64,000 bases of DNA from Nephrocerus scutellatus. Taxonomy: Eukaryota; Arthropoda; Insecta; Diptera; Pipunculidae. Location: contig OX352761.1 of assembly GCA_947095585.1 (NCBI GenBank), positions 65,836,546 to 65,900,545 of the forward strand, written 5' to 3'. Below, piece after piece: positions 22,434 to 33,145 of the stretch (position 1 is the stretch's first letter; every line of letters begins with the position of its first letter). The notes below the pieces were generated by a model. It did no database searches. It was given only the letters and a program-made list of their open reading frames with translations, and was not told the origin of the DNA. Both the position numbers and the translations under genes were made by a program.

Positions 22434-23173
22434 TGTTGTGACCGGCACAACTTTTCGATCCCTGACCACACACTCGCTGCACTCTACCCACATCTGCTTT
22501 CCATAAATTACTTATTTTATGATCGGCACAGCCTGTCACATTGCCAGTATACTCGTATACCGAATTTCCGAATTCACATCCACCATTAACCTGTATAGTA
22601 CGTACGGATGGCTGGTGTTTGTAATAAGAAACCGATCGAGATGTGATAAAGGCACTTTTGATCCTTTATTCATCTCGAGTTTCGAGCACAGCACGCAGCT
22701 CATAAATTCCGATACGATACCAAGAAACAGTTGGTGCACATGCAGATATTACGAAATAGTAATATCAGCAGGAGGGCAATTCTAAGGCGACCGTTAAGTG
22801 GCTCGACTGCAGAAGGGAAACAGATGTCGCAGGTCGACTGTGTGTGTTCTATGCTTGCAGTCGTATTTGTGTATTGAACCCTTGTTCATGCACACGATGC
22901 TGTCGTTCCATTGGTGGATCGCAACCAACCAATCATATTGGTTGGTCGATCCATCCAAAATATTATAAAAGACCACTGCTGCGATTACTAAGCGCGGCAG
23001 TTGAAGTTTAAACACATCACCAACAACACATAACTTTTAAGTAACAATATATTTATAAATAAATTATAAAAGAATATATAAAATTAAACTTAAACTTGTG
23101 TTTAATTTAACATTCAACTCGCCCGCACACTCCCTCTTCTCTACGTGAAAGCACGGGGAGCCTGTGCGTAACA
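22434..23173 (+). repeat. Errantivirus 3' LTR (740 bp)
   Basis: Matches the 5' LTR except for about half a dozen substitutions and one local rearrangement at 22910-22950, where an inverted copy of ATTGGTTGGTTGCGATCC precedes the original sequence and makes a hairpin. TATAAAAG is at 22964-22971. Ends GTGCGTAACA, followed by the duplicated AATC. Confidence 0.92.
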
Positions 23174-23177
23174 AATC

Positions 23178-23640
23178 CCTCGTTTGGTTCTTGCCATTGT
23201 GAGTTGACTTACTAACTTATTTGCAAAACTTATTTTTAATTGGTGGTCTTTGCATGTTGATCCTGGATCAATGGAGTCTATCAGTTCTTTTTAATTACTT
23301 TGTCGTATGAAATAATTCTCCTGTATTATTATATATGGCTACCTTTCTATTAGAATATAGTCTTTTTTAGAGTAACCCGTTACATGTATTTCCGCGTTTA
23401 TTGTGGCTATCCACATTCCTAAGATTAGTAATGAGTACATTTGGAAAAAGATTAATTCCTCAGATTATCTTGATGTATTAACTTGTTATTTTTATCTAGG
23501 ATGGTGTTTTTGTTATTTTTCTTAACTATTCTTTTGATATATGTAGATAGGTTTTGCTTTGTTTAACCTACGGTCTGATTTTTCATAGACTACGTCATCT
23601 TCTTTATAGTCCTTGTTCCTATGGTTCTTGTTTCTGTCCG
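23178..23640 (-). pseudogene. env: Old gypsy: integrase end and env N-terminus
   Basis: On the minus strand 23640-23470 gives the C-terminal tail of integrase (DDVVYEKSDRRLNKAKP and KLIHQDNLR). This is followed at about 23440-23180 by the start of an Env with hydrophobic leader (MYSLLILGMWIATINAEI) and several stops. The reading is cut at 23177 by the inserted errantivirus, close to a basic cleavage-type motif; the remainder is at 13287 and below. RT, RNase H and the integrase core are missing between here and the protease, so the element had an internal deletion. Confidence 0.6.
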
Positions 23641-23689
23641 TCAGTGTTTGGATTTGTTTTATTTTTAATCTATGTTAATTACTCCATTT

Positions 23690-23960
23690 ATTTTCTTTAA
23701 TATTTTAACTCCTAATATTACGTCGTACTATCTTAATTCTGGAAGTACGCTATACTTATTTTTAATACCTAATAAATTTATTTCTTGATATTCATGGATT
23801 ATAGTGGTTCCATGAACGGTTTTTACTTGGGACTTAACTTCTAACGTATTCGTGTGCATCTCACTGTTGGGTTTGACATAATTATGGGTCGCCCCTGTAT
23901 CAATCAGAATTTTAAATATACGACCTAACTTGTTCTCTGTGCCTTATGGATGCAAGGCAG
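23690..23960 (-). pseudogene. pol: Old gypsy: aspartic protease fragment
   Basis: Minus strand codes for FKILIDTGATHNYVKP (catalytic DTG) near 23890-23935, then a beta-rich stretch ending in a stop inside the domain near 23725. It lies downstream of the gag remnant, as expected for gypsy. Retropepsin identity is secure from the motif; the frame is broken. Confidence 0.7.
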
Positions 23961-23974
23961 GTCGTGCCTTATTT

Positions 23975-25039
23975 TAAAAAAAAACTTCACTTTATTTTAA
24001 ATTGTTTAAACGTGGAGCTTTTAAAGCTATTTGATTGCTATTAGCTCTCCCTCTTTTAAATGGATTGTTTTGGTTATAGTTATTTTGGTAATTGCGGCTT
24101 TCGTTATTATTGCTATAATTATTATAATCCCGTGAAATATTATAAGACCTATTCTGGTTTTGTTGATTTTGGGTTTCCCCCCTAAATTGTCCGCTGTTTG
24201 GAATATCCATTTTCTGTGGATTGTTCTGCACAAACGTGTGCCTAGGCTGTTGATAGTTATTTTGATAATGAGATGTTCTTGGTACTATACGGTGCGGAGT
24301 CACATTATTATTTATTCCTTCTTGATTGAATCTAGGAGTTATAGGTAATGTTATTCTAAAAAAATCTTCACTTTCATTTAAATTGTTTAAACGTGGAGCT
24401 TTTATAGCTATTTGATCGCTATTAGCTCTCACTCTTTTAAACGGATTGTTTTTGTTATAATTATTTTGGTAATTGCGAATTTCTTTATTATTGCTATAAT
24501 TATTATAATCCCGTGAAATATTATAAGACCTATTCTGTTTTTAATGACTTTAGGTTTGCCCCCTAAATTGTCCGCTGTTTGGAATATCCATTTTCTGTGG
24601 ATTGTTTTGCACAAACGTGTGCCTGTTGATAATTATTTTGATAATGAGATGTTCTTGGTACTATACGGTGCGGAGTCACATTATTATTTATTCCTTCTTC
24701 TTTGGGTGTTTAGTAAATTATCTCTTAACTGTACCACATTAGTCTCTATTACCTATGCGCAAGCTAATGCATTTGGTAAATCACTCTGATTTAATGAGAA
24801 AACTACCTGTGACGTTGGTTGCCTTAGACCTAACACAAATGTTCTCAGAGCATCTGATCTAGCAACATTTATTAAGCAACTTGTGGTCCGTAAGTCATTA
24901 TTGTTTTATTTATGATTAAGGTGAATTGGTCGCTTATCTTCATATGTTAAATCTAATCTACCTATAATTGCGTCAATGTTTAACGGAGTTCCGTGAGAAG
25001 TTAGTATGTCATTTGCGGGTCCTATTATTTTATTCCTAA
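23975..25039 (-). pseudogene. gag: Old gypsy: gag with internal tandem duplication
   Basis: 25039-24720 minus encodes the Gag core (GPANDILTSHGTPLNIDAII and RLDLTYEDKRPIHL), interrupted by stops. The Asn/Gln-rich C-terminal region is present twice, at about 24356-24700 and 23975-24355, with a period near 381 bp; the second copy lacks some segments. Motifs such as NNPQKMDIPNSGQF and RGRANSNQIALKAPRLNNL occur in both. No zinc knuckle is seen, as in the gypsy subgroup. The N-terminal part of gag is cut off at 25039 by the 3' end of a Helitron. Confidence 0.7.
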
Positions 25040-26215
25040 CTAGCTGGTTACCAGGCGTGTATTTATTCATCCCAATCTTCTATGAGGCAGGGGTAGAAAA
25101 AAGAATGATATCTATCTATAAGGTAAAATTGTAGTTTTTATTAACACAAATATATTTTAAATTATAGCTATAGTATTCAAATTATAAAATAAGATTAAAT
25201 AAACCTACATAAAATTATACATAAAATTAATTTAAAACAAATCTTGGTTGTATACAATGTTTTTAGTTTCACCTTCAAGAGCAGGAATAAATAAATTCTT
25301 ATGTTTACCCAACCCAGAGCAAGCAGAGCAAGTCCGTGGGACAAACATGGCGATCTCAAATCTATACTCCGCAGTACTTAATAAAATGTCCAACTTATTG
25401 ATCGTCATCGAAAACGCAAGTTTTACTGGAAATTGCAATCTCTTGAATTTAAAAGGAAGAAATGAGTTCTATCCGTGGGATAAAAACTGTTTCACACTGT
25501 CCCTTTTCTGTCAAGATAGTCACTTCAATTATATTGCCCGGCATATCTTTTACGCACAGTCTTGTGCCGTTGCTAAGTTTTGGCGAGTCGAGAATCCGTA
25601 GTAAAATAATTGGAGACCAAACTGTAAGACGATGTGGTGGCAATCCAGACGAATTAAGTGAGTTTAGGAACTCAGTTAGATAATGACCTTTCTCATCAGT
25701 ATATACAAAGGTATCGATACACTTATATTCAGTGACCTACGCCTATTAATATGGCAAGTATATGATTGTTTATTTCGTGGGTGTCTCCATTTCTAGTAGC
25801 AAGAATGGTCCCTTCTCGCAACCGGTTCAAAATCTGATAGTTTTGAGAAACAGGCGGATAAATATAATTTATTAGTTCTGCGTTAGATTTCAAAAATCTA
25901 TGTCAATTTAATGTAACGATAAGACACGGATACTAATCTACCTTTTCCAACTTGAAGTATGACCGAAAATGTCCTCACGCCTAAATTCGTCGCCAAATAG
26001 TCGCCGAGTACCATTCTAAACACCACTAATCATTTCAGCGACCCCGAAAACTATGGGATCGCCACTAATATCAGTCAACCTCCCCACTCCGGGGAGACAT
26101 CTCACCCATAGGAGTGTCCTACCAACACTTTTAATCTCAGTGGCCTCGAGAACTATTGAATGGACACTAATATCGGTCATCCCCCTCAGGTATCGACCCC
26201 ATCCCCCTAGAGCTA
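25040..26215 (-). mobile_element. Minus-strand Helitron with minisatellite, 3' end defined
   Basis: In minus orientation it ends CCTGGTAACCAGCTAG, with CTAG at 25043-25040, inserted in the old gypsy gag. It contains the helicase C-terminus at 25228-25735 and, further right (26030-26215), two or three units of the GACCGATATTAGTGTCGATT minisatellite. It is an inverted relative of 2400-3385. The 5' end is lost where RTE sequence begins at about 26219. Confidence 0.7.
25228..25735 (-). pseudogene. Helitron Pif1-like helicase, C-terminal remnant
   Basis: Minus strand shows MPGNIIEVTILTEKGQC.. (25560-25500), FPVKLAFSMTINK (25435-25395) and the very C-terminus KNLFIPALEGETKNIVYNQDL (25300-25235, shown to 20 residues without the last), which places the natural stop near 25232. 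The region between motif V and the end is partly deleted and frames change twice. Related to the remnant at 2868-3250. Confidence 0.7.
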
Positions 26216-26218
26216 TCT

Positions 26219-26460
26219 GAATTAAGCTCGGTAGGTTCTGGTGGGGAGGACACCTAGCTCGCATGAGCGAAGATGATCCTGCTCGGAAAGTCCTTTGCGG
26301 TAGGATTTGTGGAACACGACAGCCAGGCTGGCCAAGCCTACGCTGGAAGGATGGCCTAGAACAGGACGCCCAGAATTCAGGGATGCCAAACTAGATGACA
26401 TCGACTCGAAATCGGTACCGGTGCAGAGATTTTTTGCGGGAGGCCAGGACCGGACACCGG
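26219..26460 (+). repeat. RTE retrotransposon 3' tail
   Basis: GAATTAAGCTCGGTAGG to CAGGACCGGACACCGGT matches, in direct orientation, the 3' end at 43365-43510 and, inverted, 30695-30920. Includes GGCCAAGCCTACGCTGGAAG and GATGCCAAACTAGATGACAT. Only the 3' untranslated/C-terminal end remains. Confidence 0.7.
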
Positions 26461-26920
26461 TGTGCCCGTGTCTGGCTGCCTTTCTGGCTGGTCAGATGTT
26501 GCGATCAATTTTTAGCCCACTTCGTAAAGCCCGATTCTATTTAAACTTTGCACACATGTGTGTCTCCCTTTCTATCAAAATTTGGGCCCCTCGGACCTCG
26601 GGGTCGGTTTTCTTCAAATTTTATACGCATGTATATCTCCGATGGACAACACTTCTTGTAAAAACTTGGAAGTGACCGGGATCAAGGAGCACCCATACAA
26701 ATTTTATAAAAAAGTACCCGATTTTCTCCAAATTTTACACGCATGTGTATCTAAGATGGACAACAGTTTTTGTAAAAATTTGGAAGTGATCGGGCCCCGG
26801 TGTTAGGGGGCGCCCCTACAATTTTTTTTATAAATGTACCCGATTTTCTTCACATGATATCACATGTGTATCACCGATTAGAGAATTTACAAGAAAAATT
26901 TTAATTTTTATGGGCTTTTT
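26461..26920 (-). repeat. T1 tandem-repeat element, copy B (inverse)
   Basis: Reads in the opposite direction to copy A: GTGCCCGTGTCTGGCTGCC at its right-type end, then units with CCCGATTTTCTCCAAATTTT and GTATATCTCCGATGGACAAC, closing with ATTAGAGAATTTACAAGAAA and a TTTATGGGCTTTT terminus at about 26910. Confidence 0.7.
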
Positions 26921-27275
26921 ATATTTTAACATATATATATTTTAACATATATATATATGATTTAATAAAAAATTATTTGATGTATCTTATAACAACTTTA
27001 ATACCATTTAAGGACTTGTCAAAGGTCCGGAAAAAATCCGGGAACTTTTATCGCACCCTATATATTTACAATTTTTAAAATGAAAAGTATTATTTAACAA
27101 TGTACAGGACTAGTTGTAAAGATGCGGGTTAGATATATATTTTAAAAATTCATTTTTGTTTTGAATTTGAATAAATTTTACTTAATTATATTATATTTAT
27201 ATTAAATTGCATACAACACAAAATTATTTTTTAAACAATTTTATAAAATATTTTTATCCTACATATGAAACCTAC
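26921..27275. other. AT-rich intronic sequence
   Basis: (ATATTTTAAC) microsatellite-like tract at 26925-26960, otherwise featureless. Probably intron downstream of the receptor exon on the minus strand. Confidence 0.5.
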
Positions 27276-27456
27276 CTTAAACCCATCATAGGTCCAACTT
27301 CCGAATTTTAATACACATGTCTGTTCGTCAAATGGGAAATATTCTACATCAATTTCACATGAAGATTTGTAAATTGCCGGCGGTTTCCATTCGACTAATC
27401 CTTCCGAGTATATTGTTGCTTTTGTTGCCAGTGTCACTTCAAAGTTACCATCAGCA
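27276..27456 (-). CDS. nAChRbeta1: Nicotinic acetylcholine receptor subunit, internal exon
   Basis: A 181-bp minus-strand exon encodes about 60 residues of the extracellular ligand-binding domain: [39 protein letters not shown], then [18 protein letters not shown]. The two cysteines 14 residues apart ([17 protein letters not shown]) are the Cys-loop, and WKPPAIYKS is a conserved core strand. It is bounded by an AG acceptor (27458-27457) and a GT donor (AAG|GTAGGT, 27275-27274), phase 1 in and phase 0 out, matching a usual exon border in this family. The subunit forms cation channels at insect cholinergic synapses. I recall this sequence as closest to the beta1 (ARD) subunit; another beta or alpha subunit is possible. 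No neighbouring exon was found, so introns must be long and transposon-filled. Confidence 0.85.
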
Positions 27457-29879
27457 CTATCGCAGTTTTGTATTTAATTTAATTGAAAAGTATGTCACTA
27501 TTATTCTTTAATTTGTAATAAGTGTAATAAGAAGAGAGGGGATTGTTTTGTATAAAAAAGTTAATTAAATTTCTATGGGGCTAATCAAACCTCCAATGCA
27601 TTAGGGGTTCATTTATTCATTTAATTCTCTAAAGATACCAAAGAAAAGCTAAATATATGGCCCACAGAGCCAATATGAACATAGAAACGTAGCATCCAAA
27701 TTTCATTGGCGTTCTTAACTTTTGATTTTCGTGATTTGTTTTTTTTTCCAGAGGAAAACTAAAAAGCCGGCTGAAGGTTAGTTATTTTTTAAATCATCTA
27801 TATTAACTTAACATGCCCGGTTGGCTGTCTGCCTGTCGGTGGCTGATTGCCTGGATACCAAGGGTTTCCCATATAATTTTTTACAAATTAACCCGATTTT
27901 ATTCAAATTTTGCTCATATGTGTATATACGATTGGACAATTTGCATGAAAAATGGGTTTCATGGGTTTTTGGTTTAACTATGCTGTTTTCATATCACCCA
28001 ATGGGGTAAGCTTTCAGATTGTTTTTTTTTTACATCTCCGAGTGGAGTTAGTTTTCTGTTTGTCTCACAGTGAAGGCCGACCCAATTTGATGCCACACCC
28101 TTAAATCGGCTGTATTGGCCAGATATAGAAGTTTTATTTGGTACCATTGGAGGTAACCATCCTTAACAGACACTCTTATTAAGTGCATTTGAAAAATAAA
28201 AATGTTCCTCTCCCACAAGCAAGTGCACTTCGATGGGTCCCATTTTTTATTTAATTTATTTGCATTTGATACCAAACAACCGTATTGAAAACTTCACAAA
28301 AACACACATTTTTACGGAAAATTGTCTAAAGTTTGAAGCGAAGGGAGGCGCAACGACGGAAAATGGGCTGTTTTTGTTAGCGGATCGGGACGCAGTTCGC
28401 TACCTCTTGTTGGCTATACTGTAGTGTGGCCCATTATTACATTTTTTATTTATTGTAATGTAGTCGACAGAAATATATTTTATATACTCGTATTACAGAA
28501 AGACAGGTACAAAAACACGCACACACACACAAAATAAAATAAAGATATCGAATCCCTAGGTGTTTGATAGAATGGATATTAAATTCCCCCGCGGACAAAA
28601 ATGTTGAATTTAAAACTCTATTCCTTACCTGCACGTAGTACATCCTGCTTGCCTTGGCGACTTAATTCCAGATTTATAACACACAGTAATCCCGAAAAAC
28701 CGGGATATCAGAACTGGACTCCGGTTGTAAAGCTAAATATATTATGAATCCCGAAAGCCACAGCCACCAATAGACCTAGGCATACAAAAAATAGATAATA
28801 CTGAGCCCAGTAAATAATCGTTATTATAGCATACAAAAAGAAGCAATTGAATTTGTTAAAAATTAATGCTGCAACTCATGGTGTTCTGTATACAAGATTA
28901 AATCTTGCTGTAGTGGATTTCAGGCAAAACGTAAAAACCCTGACAGGCCTTACATTAAAACGTTTTTTTGTAGTCCATGAGTCGTAAAGATATTAAAGTA
29001 CTCTTTAGCAATCATACCCCCATAATGACTTGCCTAAACCGGTGCATTTACTCACTGCTTGCATTAATAAACATGGAATCTTAAGCTGACTGCACACCCC
29101 ACCATTGTTAACATTTTTGAATGAATAATTCCAGTTTTAAAAAAAGAGTATTAGGGAAGAGATCCCCATTAAGATTCAAAAAGTAAGAAAATAAACACCG
29201 ACGCTACTGCCATCAAAGCGGCTTAATATCAATAAGAAGATCGGTATCCAGGATCAGAAGGACCCATAAAAGGAAATGTTCTCATAAAGACTAAAGTGCA
29301 CAGCACAGCAGAGTTTGTTTAAAAGGGTTTTGAGTAAAGCTTTAGACGAAAAAGTAAATTTTAAGACCCGCAACAACCATCGAGCCAAAATTACATCGAA
29401 ATAGAATATATGGAGAGCAAAAATATACTCGTTGGTCGAGTTACAACGGCGCAAAAAGAAGTATAAGTTCAAAAATGGCAACAAACAACATAAACACACA
29501 CCGAACTGCCGGGTGATCAAAATGCTACATTGGCGATTTTCGTACGTTGAACCGTTTGCCTATCAAGTGCTCGAGTATAAACAAACCAAGTGATGACGCT
29601 CACAGTTCGCAGTTAAGACTGTTCGCGATAAACAAAAATAAAATGTAATGCAGTTCTCTTCTACGGGAATTTAAAAAACAAAGTTCTCATGGCCTTGAGA
29701 CTGTACGCGATAAGCATTATCGCAAAAAATGAAGCAATAAGATCTAGCATTGGGCTTACCAAACAGAGTTGAATACAAGATTTCAAGAGGTGAACATCAA
29801 AAGAGTAATCGATTAAATTTTAAAAAAGTAGTATTAATTAAAATTGTTAAAATTAAAATTTCAAATTTCGAAAAATGTA
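27457..29879. other. Probable intron, no recognised gene
   Basis: Contains a degenerate T1-like piece at 27810-27970 (GGCTGTCTGCCTGTCGG, ACCCGATTTTATTCAAATTT, CAATTTGCATGAAAAATGGG). 28020-29700 shows no repeat or coding I can name. 29500-29740 has features of a retroelement leader (TCGCAGTTAAGACTGTTCGC) but no partner copy. Upstream receptor exons were looked for on the minus strand and not found. Confidence 0.45.
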
Positions 29880-30040
29880 TATGGGAGCCCCTCGGCGCTG
29901 GTGCCAGATCACCTCCAAATTTTAATAAAAATTATTGTCATCGGAGATACACATGTGTGCAAAGTTTTGAATAAAATTTGAAGTGAGTAAAAAATTTATC
30001 ACAAGATTTGGCCAGACAGCCAGCCACAAACAAACAATCA
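29880..30040 (+). repeat. T1 tandem-repeat element, short copy C
   Basis: One unit and the right end only: GGGAGCCCCTCGGCGC, ATTGTCATCGGAGATACACA, and GATTTGGCCAGACAGCCAGC. Confidence 0.65.
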
Positions 30041-30671
30041 AACACTGATTCGCTTGAACACTAGAGAAACGTTTCCTGCTTGTCACTGTTTGATAGCTTC
30101 TTCCACCAATGGTGCTCAAAAGAAAAAGCCTTGAATTCCACCGCAATACTCGTGGCGCTCTAAGTGCTCGTCAGTTTACCCTCAAGCCTATCTTCGGACG
30201 TACAGTTAAGTTCAGAGATTCGTTCTTCAGTCGTGTGTAGGTGGAATTCTATGCCAACGTCTGTCTTTCCACATCACTATGAGCCACAGTCATTCAAAGC
30301 ACAAGCTCATAGACATCTTCTATTTTATCCTTGTTTTCCTTAACGCCCGCGCTTTACCCAAGCATAAAGCCTAGCATTATGAGAGTGTGAACCCCTTTAC
30401 CCGTGTGTTACGACCTCGACGCAACCTAATCCATCACATCCGCCACCCAAATCTGCATATTATAAATATTCTCCATGTAATTTTGTCTGGCAATTAATTA
30501 CTTTACCAAATTCGTTTTGTCAATTTATCATTTCCTGTTTTCAATATCTTATTTCCATTCAATGACTGTAAATTATATATTAATTTGCTAACAGTACAAC
30601 TTTTACACCGAAATTATTTTTTGTATTCATTTTTATTTATTCTTTTTTCGGACGGATGTTTTTTTTTCTTT
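30041..30671 (+). repeat. Unnamed dispersed repeat, first copy
   Basis: 30044-30430 shares blocks with 34741-34964: GTTTCCTGCTTGTCACTGTT, TCTATCTTCGGACGTACA and ATTATGAGAGTGTGAACCCC. Possibly LTR-derived. 30430-30671 is AT-rich and holds nothing recognised. Confidence 0.4.
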
Positions 30672-31907
30672 ATGATGATGATCATCATATTTGACTCTAC
30701 AACCGGTGTCCGGTCCTGGCCTCCCAAAAAAAAATCTCTCCACCGGTTCCGATATCGAGCCGATGTCATCCAGTTTGGCATCCCTTAACTCTGGGCATCC
30801 TGGTCTACGCCATCCTTCCAGCGTAGGCTTGGCCGGCTTCGCTGGCGTGTTCCATAAATCCTACCGCAAAGGACTTTCCGAGAACGATCATCTTCACTCA
30901 AGCGAGCTTAATTCTCCTCACGATGTCGACATCGCGGTAACGCTCGTAGATCATTATAGTGCCTCTGGAATCGTCCTTCCTCACGTACTGTGCCAGCAAT
31001 TCTCCCTAAGAATTTTCTTTCGATCACAGCTAAATGGTCAGAATGCTTTTTGCTAAGCACCCAAGTCTCGGATCCATATGTAAGTACTGGTATAAACATT
31101 GTCTTATACACCAGAAGCTTGGATGTTATGTTTAAATTCGTGGATTTGAAGAGTCGTAACAGACTAAATTAAGCTTTGTTGGCTTTGAGCAACCGTGCGC
31201 GTAGTTCTGGTTCCATGTTATCGGCTGCTACAGTTGACTAGAGATAGGTTAAGGATTGCACTACTTCAAATTCTCGCTCCATTATTTTAATTGAGGGACC
31301 AGTTTTGGATCTTCTTCTCGCAGACGTTGCCATCGTGTGCTTTGTTTTCATGTCATTTATGTGCAGCCCCAGATTTCGTGCCGCCCGCTTGATCTGGATG
31401 AAAGCTACCTGTACAACGATGTCAGTGTCGTCTGCGTAAGCCAGTATCTGAATGGACTTAAAGAGGGTTGTTCCTCTTGCCGTTACGTCAGAGTCTCTGA
31501 TCACTTTCTCTAACGCCAGATTAAAGAGGATGCTGGCCAGTCCATCCCTTTGTCGGAGCCCGTTGTAGATGTGGGCTTGATAATGATCCGGATATTTTTA
31601 CTCGAGCTCTATTCAGTGAGCGTACGTTCCATGAGATAATTCTTAAATCGTTTATCCGAGTATCCGAGGCTGATTTTGGGTTCCGCAATTAAGTTTTTTA
31701 CGGTGAGGTTATTGGCCTCGCGCCAACCCTTTTTTGAAGGGACTAGATCGATCAATTAGCTATTCCTGTATTGGAGGGAAATTACTGGCGGCCACCACGT
31801 GGAGGTTTGATCGCACTTCCACCAGTCCGAGGTATTTACGGTCATCTGCGCTTCTAAAGCATTCTGTGTTATTCGCCCTATTCTGCTAAGGACTGACCGT
31901 TGATCCA
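30672..31907 (-). pseudogene. RTE retrotransposon, internally deleted copy
   Basis: On the minus strand the 5' untranslated end (31907-31590, matching 41501-41760) is joined directly to the second half of reverse transcriptase (31560-30700). Seen motifs: catalytic ILAYADDTDIV at about 31440-31410, LGLHINDMKTK, and the C-terminal LTYGSETWVLSKKH (31090-31050). The tail ends in an ATGATGATGATCATCAT microsatellite at 30672. The endonuclease and the first half of RT are gone, and stops and frameshifts are present. The element would have copied itself by target-primed reverse transcription. Confidence 0.8.
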
Positions 31908-31919
31908 ATATATACCACT

Positions 31920-32195
31920 TTTAAATTTCCGGTCTTATTAAAAACCAACATTCTTGATATCTTGATTGGCACTGATTGCATTATCTGGTGCTACGCGGTG
32001 CGGGAAAGTTGGGGGGAAAAAAGGAAAGGGGGAAGCCAGTCCCGTACGATTGATGATGTAAGCCGCCCTATTTGTTGCTTCAGCCCAAATTTTATCTTCA
32101 TATTTTTAGCATGAATCATCGTTCTGGCCGATTCTACCAGTGTGCGCATTATTGCTTTCTGCTTTACCATTTTGTTTTGGTGTATAGGGAACCAT
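31920..32195 (-). pseudogene. pol: Ty1/copia integrase fragment
   Basis: Minus strand 32193-32057 encodes VPYTPKQNGKAESNN and YEDKIWAEATNRAAYIINRT, the part of the copia integrase core carrying the catalytic Glu (in NGKAE), with one stop between. Sequence leftward to 31920 continues without clear homology. No LTR next to it. Confidence 0.7.
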
Positions 32196-32196
32196 T

Positions 32197-33145
32197 TTTT
32201 GGAAAACAGCCTTTATCCAGCTTATTCCTATAAAAGGCGAACCGTCATCTTTTCCTCGTACCGACTAATTGCGCTAACATCCGTACTTTCTAAGTTCATG
32301 GAAACGCTGATCAAACGTAAGCTTATGCAATACCTTGAATCACACGAAATCCTTAGCGACCAGTAGTACGGTTTTCGTAGGCAATATTCTACAGGTGACC
32401 TGATGGCTTATCTCACTGAAAAGTTGAACCAGTCTATTCACAAATGGTGAAAGCAAAGTTGTTGCACTCGATATTTCCAAGGCATTTGACAGAGTCTGGC
32501 ACCAAGCTCTTTTATCGAAAATGAATGCCTATAGAATTGATAGGGCCCTGCTTGATAAGACCAGTAACTACCTTTATGGCCGTTCATTCCAGGTCGTATT
32601 GGACGGTTTCAAATCCAATATTCACCGAATAAACGCAGGTGTTCCCCAAGGCTCTGTTTGTCTCTGACACTCTTTCTCATTTTCATAAACGATCTCCTAT
32701 TCGCTACTTTTATTCCAATCCATTCTTTCGCTGGCGACAGCGCTCTTAGCTTTTCATATGATTTAACGCTTTCTGCAAGCCCCTCTACATAAAGTGAAAC
32801 TTACACAACAACGTTTGTTAAGCATGTTAAATTCTGACTTTGATAGCATAACAAGGTGGGGCTATGTAATAAAGTTGAATTTAACGCTTCTTAAACCCGA
32901 CATCATTCTGTCGTCCAAGCGTAATTTAAACCCCCAACCGTTATCCATGAATGGATCTTGCATCATAGAAACTAAAAAACTCTCAATTCTCGGTACAAAC
33001 GACAAGCTTGGTTGGAACGACCACATATTTGCCATCGCCAAAAATGCTGCGAGATGTTTAGGTTTCCTAAAACGGTGCAAGAAGTACTTCACTCCTTCAG
33101 ATTGTGAGATCGTCAGTGATTTAACCCCACACGATTTTCTTTAAT
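32197..33145 (+). pseudogene. Non-LTR reverse transcriptase remnant (CR1/jockey-like)
   Basis: Broken frames encode SSYRLIALTSVLSKFMETLI (32255-32315), YGFRRQYSTGDLMAYLTEK, FDRVWHQALLSK (about 32490), INAGVPQGS (about 32630), FINDLLFAT and SFAGDSALSFSYD (about 32725). The catalytic pair normally FADD reads FAGD, so the polymerase site itself has mutated. The C-terminal part around 33000 has GWNDHIFAIAKNAARCLGFL. It is a different lineage from the RTE copies. No endonuclease is seen; 5' truncated. Confidence 0.7.

Larger units (their letters stand above)
13288..23173 (+). mobile_element. Nearly complete errantivirus (Ty3/gypsy with env), 9886 bp
   Basis: Two LTRs (13288-14016 and 22434-23173), flanked by the 4-bp duplication AATC (13284-13287 and 23174-23177), enclose gag, pol and env in the usual order on the plus strand. 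A primer-site-like TGG sequence follows the 5' LTR and a polypurine tract precedes the 3' LTR. Few LTR differences were noticed, so insertion is relatively young. gag has an in-frame stop and pol is split by two frame changes, while env is open. It inserted into the env of an older minus-strand relative. Confidence 0.93.
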
